Origin: an uncultured Chlamydiae bacterium
GTDB taxonomy: Bacteria; Chlamydiota; Chlamydiia; Chlamydiales; Rhabdochlamydiaceae
Reading direction: 5' to 3'
NCBI GenBank assembly: GCA_945957075.1
Contig: CAMFJP010000037.1
Coordinates: forward strand, 1-9,909
Length of the DNA: 9,909 nucleotides
Below the pieces are notes generated by a model that saw only the letters and a list, made by a program, of their open reading frames with translations, did not search any database and was not told the DNA's origin. Positions within the stretch are counted from its first letter, which is position 1, and the number at the start of each line of letters is the position of its first letter. This document shows, piece by piece, positions 1 through 6,737 of this stretch. The translations under genes were made by a program, and so were the position numbers.

Positions 1-78
1 GTCTCTATAAGCCAGCTACAAGCCTTTTGCTCTCTTTTCTTTTTTTTGCGTAACACGAGTGAGTAATATTAAATTTTT
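1..78. other. Left-edge segment, possible 3' tail of an upstream gene
   Basis: Two plus-strand frames are open from the window edge: one ends with a TAA at 64-66, the other with a TAA at 51-53. Because the genes downstream are packed with overlaps or gaps of a few bases, the end of a preceding co-transcribed gene here is plausible, but the visible tails (about 16-21 residues, rich in Leu, Phe and Ser) match nothing I recognise. No minus-strand start codon with an open frame towards the left edge is seen. I cannot decide which frame, if any, is coding, and I see no convincing promoter. Confidence 0.25.
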
Positions 79-621
79 ATGCACTTTGGTGTAAACCTTA
101 TTTTCGATAAATGTTATACCTTTAGGTTTATGATTTCGATACCAATTGCGTTTTGCATCTCTCTTCTTATGTTTGCTTTCGCGCCCTTTATTTTCCCAGC
201 ACCCGTAAGCATTTTTGCCCCTTTTTTAGCCATAGCGTCTTTTAGAACCTCATTTGCAAAAACTCTATGGCTTTGTGTTCTTTGTGGATTTATCGTAGAT
301 GTCCTTTCATCTACCCCGTTTAACATGCACACCTGGAGCTACCTCGTTGCCGTCTTGTGTTTGCATAAAACAAAAAAACATCTCGTTACAGAAAGTCCAT
401 TTTTTTTATTTATTGCCACAATTTTGTTTTCCAGCCTCTCCACGTCAATTCAGGCACTAATTTTTCGCCAATTTACTTTGAGTTGGCATTTCTTCTTGAC
501 AGATCTTTTCATCCTCCCTTTAATGGATGGCATATACTTTTTGCTGTGCTTTGTCTGCCCCTTCAAAGCATACAAAGAGCTGCGCACATTCTATTTAAAT
601 AGGCGGATATATGAACAGTAG
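79..621 (+). CDS. MreD-like small integral membrane protein
   Basis: The 180-residue product is very hydrophobic, with about four to five predicted membrane segments (roughly residues 18-38, 42-55, 62-76, 107-127 and 138-160) and a short charged C-terminal tail. The block CGFIVDVLSSTPFNMHT (69-85) resembles the family signature of MreD, in which a Gly-x-x-x-Asp-x-Leu-Ser stretch and a Pro follow the third membrane segment; length (about 160-180 aa) also fits. MreD works in the inner membrane with MreC and MreB to guide peptidoglycan synthesis; in Chlamydiae MreB acts at the division plane. The start at 79 has no Shine-Dalgarno sequence; the in-frame ATG at 130 would give 163 aa starting directly at the first membrane helix and is a serious alternative. 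The gene overlaps the next one by 11 nt. It could instead be an unrelated membrane protein, since the similarity rests on one short block. Confidence 0.55.
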   Translation: MHFGVNLIFDKCYTFRFMISIPIAFCISLLMFAFAPFIFPAPVSIFAPFLAIASFRTSFAKTLWLCVLCGFIVDVLSSTPFNMHTWSYLVAVLCLHKTKKHLVTESPFFLFIATILFSSLSTSIQALIFRQFTLSWHFFLTDLFILPLMDGIYFLLCFVCPFKAYKELRTFYLNRRIYEQ

Positions 622-1393
622 CTTTGCCCTAGTTGCCATCCAAGCAGCTTTGCAAGCAGGAGAATTACTTAAAAAAGGATTTGGATCCCCAGGTCCTATT
701 TCTTCAAAAAAGGGAAGACATGACCTTGTCACAATGCATGATAAGGCATCGGAAACCATGATCAAATCCTGTATCACCCAAGCCTTTCCAGATCACACCT
801 TTCTGGCAGAAGAAAGCGGCATTTCACAAGGTAAAAACACATCTGTTACATGGGTTATCGATCCCTTAGATGGCACCGTAAATTTTGCACACGGCATCCC
901 CTATTTTTGCATTAGCATTGCCGTACTAGTAAATAACATTGTAGTAGCAGCTATTATTCACATGCCCATGACAGGAGAGCTCTTTGTTGCAGAAAAAGGC
1001 AAGGGCGCCTTTCTCAACGGCTCGCTTCTCTCAGTTTCTACAACAAAAGATCCCAAAGATGCTTTTTTAGCAACAGACATCCCCTACAATGCAGAAGAAA
1101 ATCCCGGAGGGTGCATCGATAGCTTTTCCAAAATCATGCTACTTGGCACCCCTGTGCGTCGCATTGGTTCTGCAGCCTCTGCTTTAGCCTATGTCGCAGC
1201 AGGAAAATTGGATGGCTATTGGGAAATTAGCTTACAACCTTGGGATGTCGCAGCAGGCCTACTTTTAATCGAAGAGGCTGGCGGAAAAGTATCTCATTAT
1301 GATGGCAGCCCACATACCCTTGCCCCCTCCAGCACAATCATTGCAAGCAACACACACCTCCACCCTTGGATGATAGAGCAGATGAAACCATGA
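611..1393 (+). CDS. suhB: Inositol-1-monophosphatase family protein (SuhB type)
   Basis: This 260-residue cytoplasmic enzyme should hydrolyse inositol phosphates or related sugar/nucleoside monophosphates with Mg2+. All metal-site motifs are present: AEESG (66-70), the family signature DPLDGTVNF (84-92) with Asp84 and Asp87, and the C-terminal motif WDVAAG (211-216) with Asp212, followed by EEAGG. The N-terminal KKGRHDLVTMHDKASE region (33-48) and the stretch RRIGSAASALAYVAAGKLDG (183-202) follow the layout of E. coli SuhB closely, so I prefer SuhB over CysQ or HisN, but substrate cannot be read from sequence. Start choice is supported by AGGCGG at 601-606, four bases before the ATG. It starts inside the MreD-like gene and its TGA overlaps the ATG of folD (ATGA, 1390-1393), implying translational coupling. 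The physiological role in this organism is unknown; E. coli SuhB also acts in rRNA antitermination. Confidence 0.9.
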   Translation: MNSSFALVAIQAALQAGELLKKGFGSPGPISSKKGRHDLVTMHDKASETMIKSCITQAFPDHTFLAEESGISQGKNTSVTWVIDPLDGTVNFAHGIPYFCISIAVLVNNIVVAAIIHMPMTGELFVAEKGKGAFLNGSLLSVSTTKDPKDAFLATDIPYNAEENPGGCIDSFSKIMLLGTPVRRIGSAASALAYVAAGKLDGYWEISLQPWDVAAGLLLIEEAGGKVSHYDGSPHTLAPSSTIIASNTHLHPWMIEQMKP

Positions 1394-2247
1394 AAATATT
1401 AGATGGAAAAGCATGTGCACATGCTGTTGAAGCAAAAATCGCGCATGCTCTATCAAACACCCCCCTTCCCCCTCCAGCACTTGCCTTCATATCTGTTGGA
1501 ACGCACCCAAGCTCCACTATCTACCTCAAACGCAAACAAAAAAAATGCCAAGAGGTTGGAATTCTTTCCGTTGTAAGGGAATTTCCAGAGCATGCATCGG
1601 AAAAAGACCTAATCAAAGAAATCCACTGTCTAAATCAAGATCCCACAATCGACGGTATCCTCATCCAACAACCCCTCCCCTCGTCTCTTTCTGCCCTACA
1701 CCTTACAAGTCATATTGACCCCCGTAAAGACGTTGATGGATTTCATCCCTTAAACATGGGCAAACTCCTTTTAGGAGACACAACAGGATTTATGCCCTGT
1801 ACCCCCTGGGGGATTATTACACTACTACACCACTATGGGATTACAACCCATGAAAAGCATGTAGTCATCGTCGGAAGAAGCAATATTGTAGGCAAACCCC
1901 TAGCAGCACTACTTGTGCAAAAAGCGCCCTATGGTAACGCCACCGTAACCATCGCTCATACCAGCACACAAAGTCTTGCAGATGTTTGTAAATCCGCTGA
2001 TATCCTAATATCGGCAGTGGGAATACCCCACCTCATCAAAGCTCCCATGGTGCGGCCAAACAGCGTTGTAATCGACGTTGGAATTAACAGACTGCCCTCT
2101 GGAGCCATTGTAGGCGATGTTGATTTTGACACTGTCTCACAAATCAGCTCTTATATTACCCCAGTACCCGGAGGAATTGGACCCATGACCATCGCCATGC
2201 TCCTTTCAAATACTTTACTTAGCTACCAAAGAAAATACGCTCAGTAA
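1390..2247 (+). CDS. folD: Bifunctional methylenetetrahydrofolate dehydrogenase/cyclohydrolase
   Basis: FolD interconverts 5,10-methylene-THF, 5,10-methenyl-THF and 10-formyl-THF in the cytoplasm, using NADP, to feed one-carbon units into purine, thymidylate and formyl-Met synthesis. I choose the ATG at 1390 (285 aa) over the in-frame ATG at 1366, because MKILDGK is the normal FolD beginning and the 1390 start forms an ATGA overlap with the previous stop. Visible motifs: the catalytic Tyr45/Lys49 pair in SSTIYLKRK (41-49); DGILIQQPLP (88-97) carrying the catalytic Gln93; KDVDGFHPLNMG (113-124); PCTPWG (136-141); the nucleotide-binding VVIVGRSNIVGKP (158-170); and PVPGGIGPMT (258-267). The usual QLPLP is QQPLP here, a minor change. 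Full length for the family. The next gene begins 3 nt after its stop. Confidence 0.97.
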   Translation: MKILDGKACAHAVEAKIAHALSNTPLPPPALAFISVGTHPSSTIYLKRKQKKCQEVGILSVVREFPEHASEKDLIKEIHCLNQDPTIDGILIQQPLPSSLSALHLTSHIDPRKDVDGFHPLNMGKLLLGDTTGFMPCTPWGIITLLHHYGITTHEKHVVIVGRSNIVGKPLAALLVQKAPYGNATVTIAHTSTQSLADVCKSADILISAVGIPHLIKAPMVRPNSVVIDVGINRLPSGAIVGDVDFDTVSQISSYITPVPGGIGPMTIAMLLSNTLLSYQRKYAQ

Positions 2248-2250
2248 TTT

Positions 2251-3462
2251 ATGCACTCCATTGGAACATTCTCTTCTTCTGCACAAAGACTGTCCAGCGA
2301 TGAGCTAACGTACATCTTTAGCTTTGCCCCCCACCCAACATTAAGACGGGTCTGTGCACTTTGGAACCAGGTATTTCCTCACATTGCGCCCTATTTATTA
2401 CACGAAAAAGAATCAGATGACATAGAAAAAATGTATCGAGAACGGCTCGAAGAGCCCTGTCAAACCATCATGACACTTGCACATACAATACCCAGTTGGG
2501 AGTTGTACACAACATGCATGCAAAACCCCCTAGACCTTATAACCGTTTCTACAAAAATAGAAGAAATAGAAGCGCGCAATTTATCGGTTTTTTTTCATGA
2601 TATCCTTAAAAACCATATAAGAACCATACCTGCGATTAACCCAAGAGATCCCGTTCTTATTCAGGCTCAACATATTCACGAGTGGCTTGTAGAAAGCGCT
2701 ATTTTAGACAGAATAGAAATCTTAAATATAAATTCAAACTATCTTACTGCATTTCCCTCTACCATTCCCTCCTTTCCCAGATTAAAAATACTAGGAATCT
2801 CCTGTCCGAACTTACAAGGACTACCTAATTTTCCGGCAAAGCAACTTTTTCCAAACCTGAGCGAGCTATCTATTTACAACGCGGGATACATGCGCACACT
2901 TCCTACCGAGCTACATGCGCTTCCCATCCATATTAAAATATACAAAGCAGATCATCTAGAAAGCATCCCAGATGCCATATGGGATAGCACAGCAATTAAA
3001 ACAATAGAAGTCAAACAATGCCCGGAGCTGCGCTGGTCGGCACAACAACTATACCGTTTTTTATCCAAACCAAAAAGAACCTTCATCGGCGCCCCGCAAG
3101 ATATTCTAACAGAGGCAGGTAGAATACGGATAGAACTCAGCCGCCGTGCACTAGAACAGCGCTCCGCAGCCCTTGCAAGAAAAAAAGAAGAATTACAACG
3201 AATTCTATGCATAACGCAAGATCTACGCAGCTCACCAAAAATAAATATAATTAGAACACTTGTAACAAGAGAGCTGCAACGCATTGAAGGAATGCTCCAC
3301 GGGTGCTCTGTCCCCCTTCCATGGATCGTACAAAAAATAGAAGAGATGACAAACGGAGAGCTTTGTTTCTTAGATAAAAAAATACAAGAGATACGCTCTC
3401 TTTTAAGAGAAGAGCGCGTTGGCAAACTTATCCAACGCGCACAGAGAAAAAACCTACACTAA
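2251..3462 (+). CDS. F-box and leucine-rich-repeat protein, candidate type III effector
   Basis: The 403-residue product has three visible parts. Residues 14-50 (LSSDELTYIFSF, then RRVCALWNQVF) match the eukaryotic F-box pattern, a hydrophobic three-helix motif that binds Skp1 in SCF ubiquitin ligases. Residues about 154-270 form roughly five irregular LRRs of 20-25 residues with the LxxLxI...L..LP pattern (for example 176-191 and 201-218), the usual substrate-recognition partner of an F-box. Residues about 290-403 are charged and helical, with coiled-coil-like stretches at 292-320 and 374-400. Residues 51-153 are unassigned, also mainly helical. There is no signal peptide or membrane segment; the N-terminus (MHSIGTFSSSAQR) is Ser-rich, as in many type III effectors. 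F-box gene expansion is known in environmental Chlamydiae. It is the last gene of the folD run, 3 nt after the folD stop with no visible Shine-Dalgarno, and overlaps the convergent slc1 stop by 4 nt. Target and Skp1 binding are inference. Confidence 0.75.
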   Translation: MHSIGTFSSSAQRLSSDELTYIFSFAPHPTLRRVCALWNQVFPHIAPYLLHEKESDDIEKMYRERLEEPCQTIMTLAHTIPSWELYTTCMQNPLDLITVSTKIEEIEARNLSVFFHDILKNHIRTIPAINPRDPVLIQAQHIHEWLVESAILDRIEILNINSNYLTAFPSTIPSFPRLKILGISCPNLQGLPNFPAKQLFPNLSELSIYNAGYMRTLPTELHALPIHIKIYKADHLESIPDAIWDSTAIKTIEVKQCPELRWSAQQLYRFLSKPKRTFIGAPQDILTEAGRIRIELSRRALEQRSAALARKKEELQRILCITQDLRSSPKINIIRTLVTRELQRIEGMLHGCSVPLPWIVQKIEEMTNGELCFLDKKIQEIRSLLREERVGKLIQRAQRKNLH

Positions 3463-3959
3463 ACCTTTGTAAAACGCTCACCAGGCCTTCCTTGTCCTGG
3501 AGCTTGCGCCTCTTTTCCAGAAGCTGGACCCACTTCCCTTCCTTCTAAAATGTTTTTTACTTTTTCTCTCCATCTCTCTACAGCCTCTACGAAAATTGCT
3601 GCAAAACGGCGAAGCGCAGAAGAATCGGTTCCAATACCCATATCCAAAACAGCATGCATTAAGATGAGCCCCTCTTGAACTGCAACTCCAACACCGCCAC
3701 CTGCCATTTGCCCACCAAGCATAGACCCTTCAAGAAGCGCTTCATACAAACGCAGACGCACTTTCGGATCCTCCGGCAACCCATCTAAAAGAGGGGCATA
3801 AAGATACAAACGACCAGACTGAGGTTCATACGTTAAATGCAACGAAAACGTATTATCTATCCCCAAAATACAAGTAAGATTTTCGTCAAATGCCAGTCCC
3901 TCTAGGTTAAGCTCTTTACCAAATTCCTTTAAATTAGCTTTTGCGTTTTCCAAAGACAT
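3459..3959 (-). CDS. slc1: Type III secretion chaperone Slc1 (SycE/CesT-like)
   Basis: A small (166 aa) cytosolic homodimeric chaperone that holds secreted effectors in a secretion-competent state and brings them to the type III machine; in C. trachomatis Slc1 serves early effectors such as Tarp and TepP. The sequence follows the chlamydial protein as I remember it: N-terminal NAKANLKEFGKELNL (5-19), then FSLHLTYEPQSGRLYLYAPL (38-57), and the very conserved LLEGSMLGGQMAGGGVGV (75-92). The fold implied is the alpha-beta-alpha layout of CesT-family chaperones. The tail from about 140 is Gly/Pro/Ala-rich and likely disordered. It is divergent from glgX, an arrangement I recall from Chlamydia (CT042/CT043), and convergent with the F-box gene, with a 4-nt overlap of stops and no space for a dedicated terminator. 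A strong AGGAG site fixes the start. The F-box protein next door is a natural candidate client, but adjacency alone does not prove it. Confidence 0.88.
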   Translation of the reverse strand: MSLENAKANLKEFGKELNLEGLAFDENLTCILGIDNTFSLHLTYEPQSGRLYLYAPLLDGLPEDPKVRLRLYEALLEGSMLGGQMAGGGVGVAVQEGLILMHAVLDMGIGTDSSALRRFAAIFVEAVERWREKVKNILEGREVGPASGKEAQAPGQGRPGERFTKV

Positions 3960-3967
3960 TGTCTCTT

Positions 3968-3972
3968 CTCCT
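3968..3972 (-). promoter_or_regulatory. Shine-Dalgarno site of slc1
   Basis: On the minus strand AGGAG (in the context CAGGAGAAGAG) lies 8 nt before the slc1 ATG. It is one of the clearest ribosome binding sites in the window, since several neighbouring genes start with weak or no Shine-Dalgarno sequence, and it decides the slc1 start. Confidence 0.85.
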
Positions 3973-3994
3973 GTTCATGGTGTATGAGCCATTA

Positions 3995-4018
3995 GAGCTC
4001 ATTAAACTGCGCGAGCTC
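3995..4018. repeat. Paired GAGCTC sites, possible hairpin in the slc1 leader
   Basis: The self-complementary hexamer GAGCTC occurs at 3995-4000 and again at 4013-4018, separated by 12 nt. The two copies can pair as a 6-bp stem with a 12-nt loop in the predicted 5' leader of slc1. It is short and has no run of T after it, so it is not a standard terminator; it could be a weak regulatory structure, two operator half-sites, or chance. Confidence 0.25.
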
Positions 4019-4035
4019 CCCTGCTTCTGCTTTTT

Positions 4036-4065
4036 TTGGATCATATCAAATACTAAAGCTATATT
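4036..4065 (+). promoter_or_regulatory. Predicted sigma66 (sigma70-type) promoter of glgX
   Basis: TTGGAT at 4036-4041 (4 of 6 to TTGACA) and TATATT at 4060-4065 (5 of 6 to TATAAT) are separated by 18 nt. A start near 4072 would give a leader of about 56 nt before the glgX ATG, which itself has no Shine-Dalgarno sequence. TATAAC at 4071-4076 is an alternative -10 but has no good -35 at the right distance. The glgX, CPBP, PP2C and nifS-like genes would all be downstream of this promoter. Confidence 0.5.
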
Positions 4066-4068
4066 CAA
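4040..4068 (-). promoter_or_regulatory. Predicted sigma66 (sigma70-type) promoter of slc1
   Basis: Read on the minus strand, TTGAAT (4068-4063; 4 of 6 to TTGACA) and TATGAT (4045-4040; 5 of 6 to TATAAT) are separated by exactly 17 nt. Transcription would begin near 4033 and give a leader of about 73 nt that includes the paired GAGCTC sites and the AGGAG ribosome binding site. It lies almost fully on top of the glgX promoter on the other strand. Confidence 0.5.
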
Positions 4069-4127
4069 TGTATAACATACAACCTACAGATTGAATAAAA
4101 AGTTTTTTTAAAATATCCTCTCCTAAT

Positions 4128-6041
4128 ATGACAACTAGATACCAAACAGAAACAGGCTCCACATGGCCTCTAGGAGCTGTTTTAAAAGATAAAAAAACGA
4201 ATTTCTCCCTGTATGCACCAAAAGCCTCGCAGGTCGAAATTCATTTATTTTCATGTGATAAAAAAAAAACCTTTTTGCGGCTACCCCTGCATAAAAGCGG
4301 ACCTTTTTGGCACATTTGTATTACAAACCTCCCCAAAGACAGCGTATACGGATATCAAATCGATGGCGCAAAAAACCTTGTTCATGACCCCTATGCACGC
4401 AACCTAAACTCCTCAACTAAATGGAATCATAAAAATCCACCCTATCATCCCCTTGGGTGTATACCACAAGAGGACATCTTTGATTGGGAAGACGACCTTC
4501 ATCCCAACATACCCATGGAAGAGCTCATCATTTATGAAATGCATGTGCGTGGCTTTACACATGATACGTCCAGTCAAGTTAACCATCCAGGCACTTTTCT
4601 CGGAATCATAGAAAAAATCCCCTACTTAAAGAACTTAGGAGTCAATGCCATAGAACTCCTCCCCATTTTTGAATTCAACGAATGTGAATGTAAAGATACA
4701 AGAGTCAACTTTTGGGGCTACTCCACAATCAATTTCTTTACTCCCATGCGCAGATTTCTCCATAAATCAATAGATGAATTTAAAATCCTGGTTAAAGAAC
4801 TGCACAAAGTCGGCATAGAAATCATCCTAGATGTTGTATTTAATCACACAGCAGAACCTATGAAAGAAACAAACGCCTACTCCTTTAAAGGGATCGATAA
4901 AGAAACCTACTACCTTTTTGATAAAGAGGGCACCCCCCTTAATTTTTCTGGAACTGGAAATACCATCAATTGCAACCATCCCATCGTCCGTAAATTCATT
5001 TTAGATAGTCTGCGCTATTGGGTACAAGAAATGCACGTAGATGGCTTTCGCTTTGATCTTGCCTCCATCTTAACTAGAGGAGAAGACGGCACCCCCCTCG
5101 AAATGCCCCCTTTAATTGTTGATATCTCCTCTGATCCCCTATTTGCTAAAACAAAATTAATTGCTGAAGCTTGGGACGCGGCTGGGCTATATCAAGTCGG
5201 ACAATTTCCAAAATGGGGCAATTGGTATGAATGGAACGGGAAATATAGAGATGCCATCAGACGCTTTATCAAAGGAACGGATGACGCTGCCCCGCATTTT
5301 GCAACAGCCCTTTGTGGCTCCCAAGATCTTTACGGACAATACGGAAATAAAACACGCTCTATTAATTTCATCACAGCACATGACGGCTTTACGCTACGTG
5401 ACCTTGTTAGCTACAACGAAAAACACAATGAAGCCAACAAAGAAGACAATAGAGATGGCGAATCAAACAACGAAAGCTGGAACTGCGGCGTAGAGGGAGA
5501 AACAAACGACCCCTCTATTATAGAGCTAAGGGAAAGACAAGTGCGCAATTTCCTCTGTGCCCTTATGGTGTCCATAGGCACCCCCATGGTGCTTATGGGC
5601 GACGAATATGGGCACACAAAAGAGGGCAACAACAATCCGTGGTGTCAAGACAGCAAACTGAATTGGTTTTTATGGAACATCTCCTCCCCCCTAACGAGTT
5701 TTTACAAAAAACTCATCGAAATAAGAAAAATGCGCCATATTCTTAAAGACCACACTTTTTTGGATCCTAAAGATATCACATGGCATGGACATATGCCACA
5801 CAGTCCAAACTGGGGAAAAGAGAGCAGATTTATCGCCTATACCCTAAAAAACAGCCTCTATATCGCCTTTAACGCCAGTCACAAGCAGGCCGACATCACC
5901 CTTCCAGCCCCTCACAACACCTCTATATGGATAAAGCTCGTTGACACAAAAGAGCAAGATATTACAAACACCCCATTAACAGAAAATAGCTACACAATGC
6001 AGCCCCACACAGCTTTGATTTTAGAATCCTCTTTGCTATGA
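4128..6041 (+). CDS. glgX: Glycogen debranching enzyme GlgX (isoamylase type)
   Basis: GlgX cleaves alpha-1,6 branch points of limit dextrins, working after glycogen phosphorylase in glycogen breakdown. The 637-residue protein has an N-terminal CBM48-like domain (PLGAVLKDKKTNFSLYAP, 14-31, onward) and a GH13 catalytic barrel with all conserved regions: region I DVVFNHT (235-241), region II GFRFDLAS (306-313) with nucleophile Asp310, region III IAEAWD (345-350) with acid/base Glu347, and region IV ITAHDGFTL (415-423) with Asp419. The isoamylase-type segment NEKHNEANKEDNRDGESNNE (430-449) and MGDEYGHTKEGNNN (490-503) support GlgX/TreX rather than GlgB. A small C-terminal beta domain follows. 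Length is normal. It heads the second plus-strand gene run, divergent from slc1. In Chlamydia glycogen is made and degraded partly in the inclusion lumen and some glycogen enzymes are type III-secreted, so adjacency to a secretion chaperone is worth noting. Confidence 0.95.
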   Translation: MTTRYQTETGSTWPLGAVLKDKKTNFSLYAPKASQVEIHLFSCDKKKTFLRLPLHKSGPFWHICITNLPKDSVYGYQIDGAKNLVHDPYARNLNSSTKWNHKNPPYHPLGCIPQEDIFDWEDDLHPNIPMEELIIYEMHVRGFTHDTSSQVNHPGTFLGIIEKIPYLKNLGVNAIELLPIFEFNECECKDTRVNFWGYSTINFFTPMRRFLHKSIDEFKILVKELHKVGIEIILDVVFNHTAEPMKETNAYSFKGIDKETYYLFDKEGTPLNFSGTGNTINCNHPIVRKFILDSLRYWVQEMHVDGFRFDLASILTRGEDGTPLEMPPLIVDISSDPLFAKTKLIAEAWDAAGLYQVGQFPKWGNWYEWNGKYRDAIRRFIKGTDDAAPHFATALCGSQDLYGQYGNKTRSINFITAHDGFTLRDLVSYNEKHNEANKEDNRDGESNNESWNCGVEGETNDPSIIELRERQVRNFLCALMVSIGTPMVLMGDEYGHTKEGNNNPWCQDSKLNWFLWNISSPLTSFYKKLIEIRKMRHILKDHTFLDPKDITWHGHMPHSPNWGKESRFIAYTLKNSLYIAFNASHKQADITLPAPHNTSIWIKLVDTKEQDITNTPLTENSYTMQPHTALILESSLL

Positions 6042-6050
6042 TAAGGCATT

Positions 6051-6737
6051 ATGACTAACCAAGCACCTCCACTATCTGGATGGACCGTAGTTGGCGGTTT
6101 TTCCATTTATTTAATCACAAGCCTTGCTCTTCCAACCCTTTTGCATCAGATCCTCCCTGAATTTAATATCCTACAGCTCATTGGAAGTTTTACAACACTC
6201 ATCCTTATCATCCTTTTTTCTCAGCAACAAGGAATATGGAAACCAAAAGCGCACATCTGTCTATGGAAAGACACTCTTATGGCCATCCTATTTTGGTGTG
6301 CTAGTTTTCCAATAGCGACCCTCTTTGGCTCTATAAGCGACTGGATACTTGTTCACGTATTTAGCATAGAACCACACGAACAACTTGCCATTTACTACCT
6401 TAAATGGGCAACATCATCCCCTTTTTCCATGAGCGTTGCCCTCTTTTCCATCCTAATTAGCGCCCCTATCGTAGAAGAAATTCTATTTCGTGGTATTTTT
6501 CAACAATGGCTCAGACGCTTTTTTGGCTATAAGCATGCCATTTTTATCAGCGCGTTAGCATTTTCCCTATTTCATTTTTCAAAAGATCAAGGACTTAGTA
6601 ACATCTCAATCCTCCTCTCTCTTTTTATCTTAGGCGGTTTCCTCGGATTTTTATACGAAAAGCAACAATCCCTAATCGCCCCTATCACCCTACACATCAT
6701 TTTCAATGCAGTGAGTGTATGGCGCATACTCACTTAA
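6051..6737 (+). CDS. CPBP-family intramembrane metalloprotease
   Basis: This 228-residue polytopic membrane protein carries the motifs of the CPBP (Abi/CAAX protease and bacteriocin-processing) family: EEILFRG (142-148) with Glu142, Glu143 and Arg147, the FxxxH motif as FSLFH (171-175), and the HxxxN motif as HIIFN (215-219). The hydrophobic segments before (about 15-33, 40-57, 76-98, 125-140) and around these motifs fit the family's membrane core, in which the Glu and His residues face the active site. Family members cleave prenylated or membrane peptides, process signals, or give self-immunity; the substrate here is unknown. The start is supported by TAAGG at 6042-6046, four bases before the ATG, and lies 9 nt after the glgX stop. 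Its 3' end overlaps the PP2C gene by 19 nt, so the two are likely co-translated. Confidence 0.88.
   Translation: MTNQAPPLSGWTVVGGFSIYLITSLALPTLLHQILPEFNILQLIGSFTTLILIILFSQQQGIWKPKAHICLWKDTLMAILFWCASFPIATLFGSISDWILVHVFSIEPHEQLAIYYLKWATSSPFSMSVALFSILISAPIVEEILFRGIFQQWLRRFFGYKHAIFISALAFSLFHFSKDQGLSNISILLSLFILGGFLGFLYEKQQSLIAPITLHIIFNAVSVWRILT

Noticed and set aside
1..78. A promoter for the first gene (TATAAG near 6-11)
   Set aside because: Any -35 element would be off the left edge, and the segment is more likely the end of an upstream gene in a packed unit.
1366..1389. Earlier in-frame ATG for folD, adding eight residues
   Set aside because: The extra residues (MDDRADET) are not part of the FolD family, and the ATG at 1390 gives the normal N-terminus and an ATGA overlap with the previous gene.
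2952..3425. A 157-codon open frame antisense to the F-box gene
   Set aside because: It lies wholly inside the better-supported F-box/LRR gene, has a Ser/Arg/Cys-rich composition typical of an antisense shadow, shows no domain and has no convincing ribosome binding site.
3481..3500. CCAGG/CCTGG inverted repeat near the slc1 3' end as a terminator
   Set aside because: The stem is only 5 bp with a 10-nt loop, lies inside the slc1 coding sequence and is not followed by a T run on either strand.
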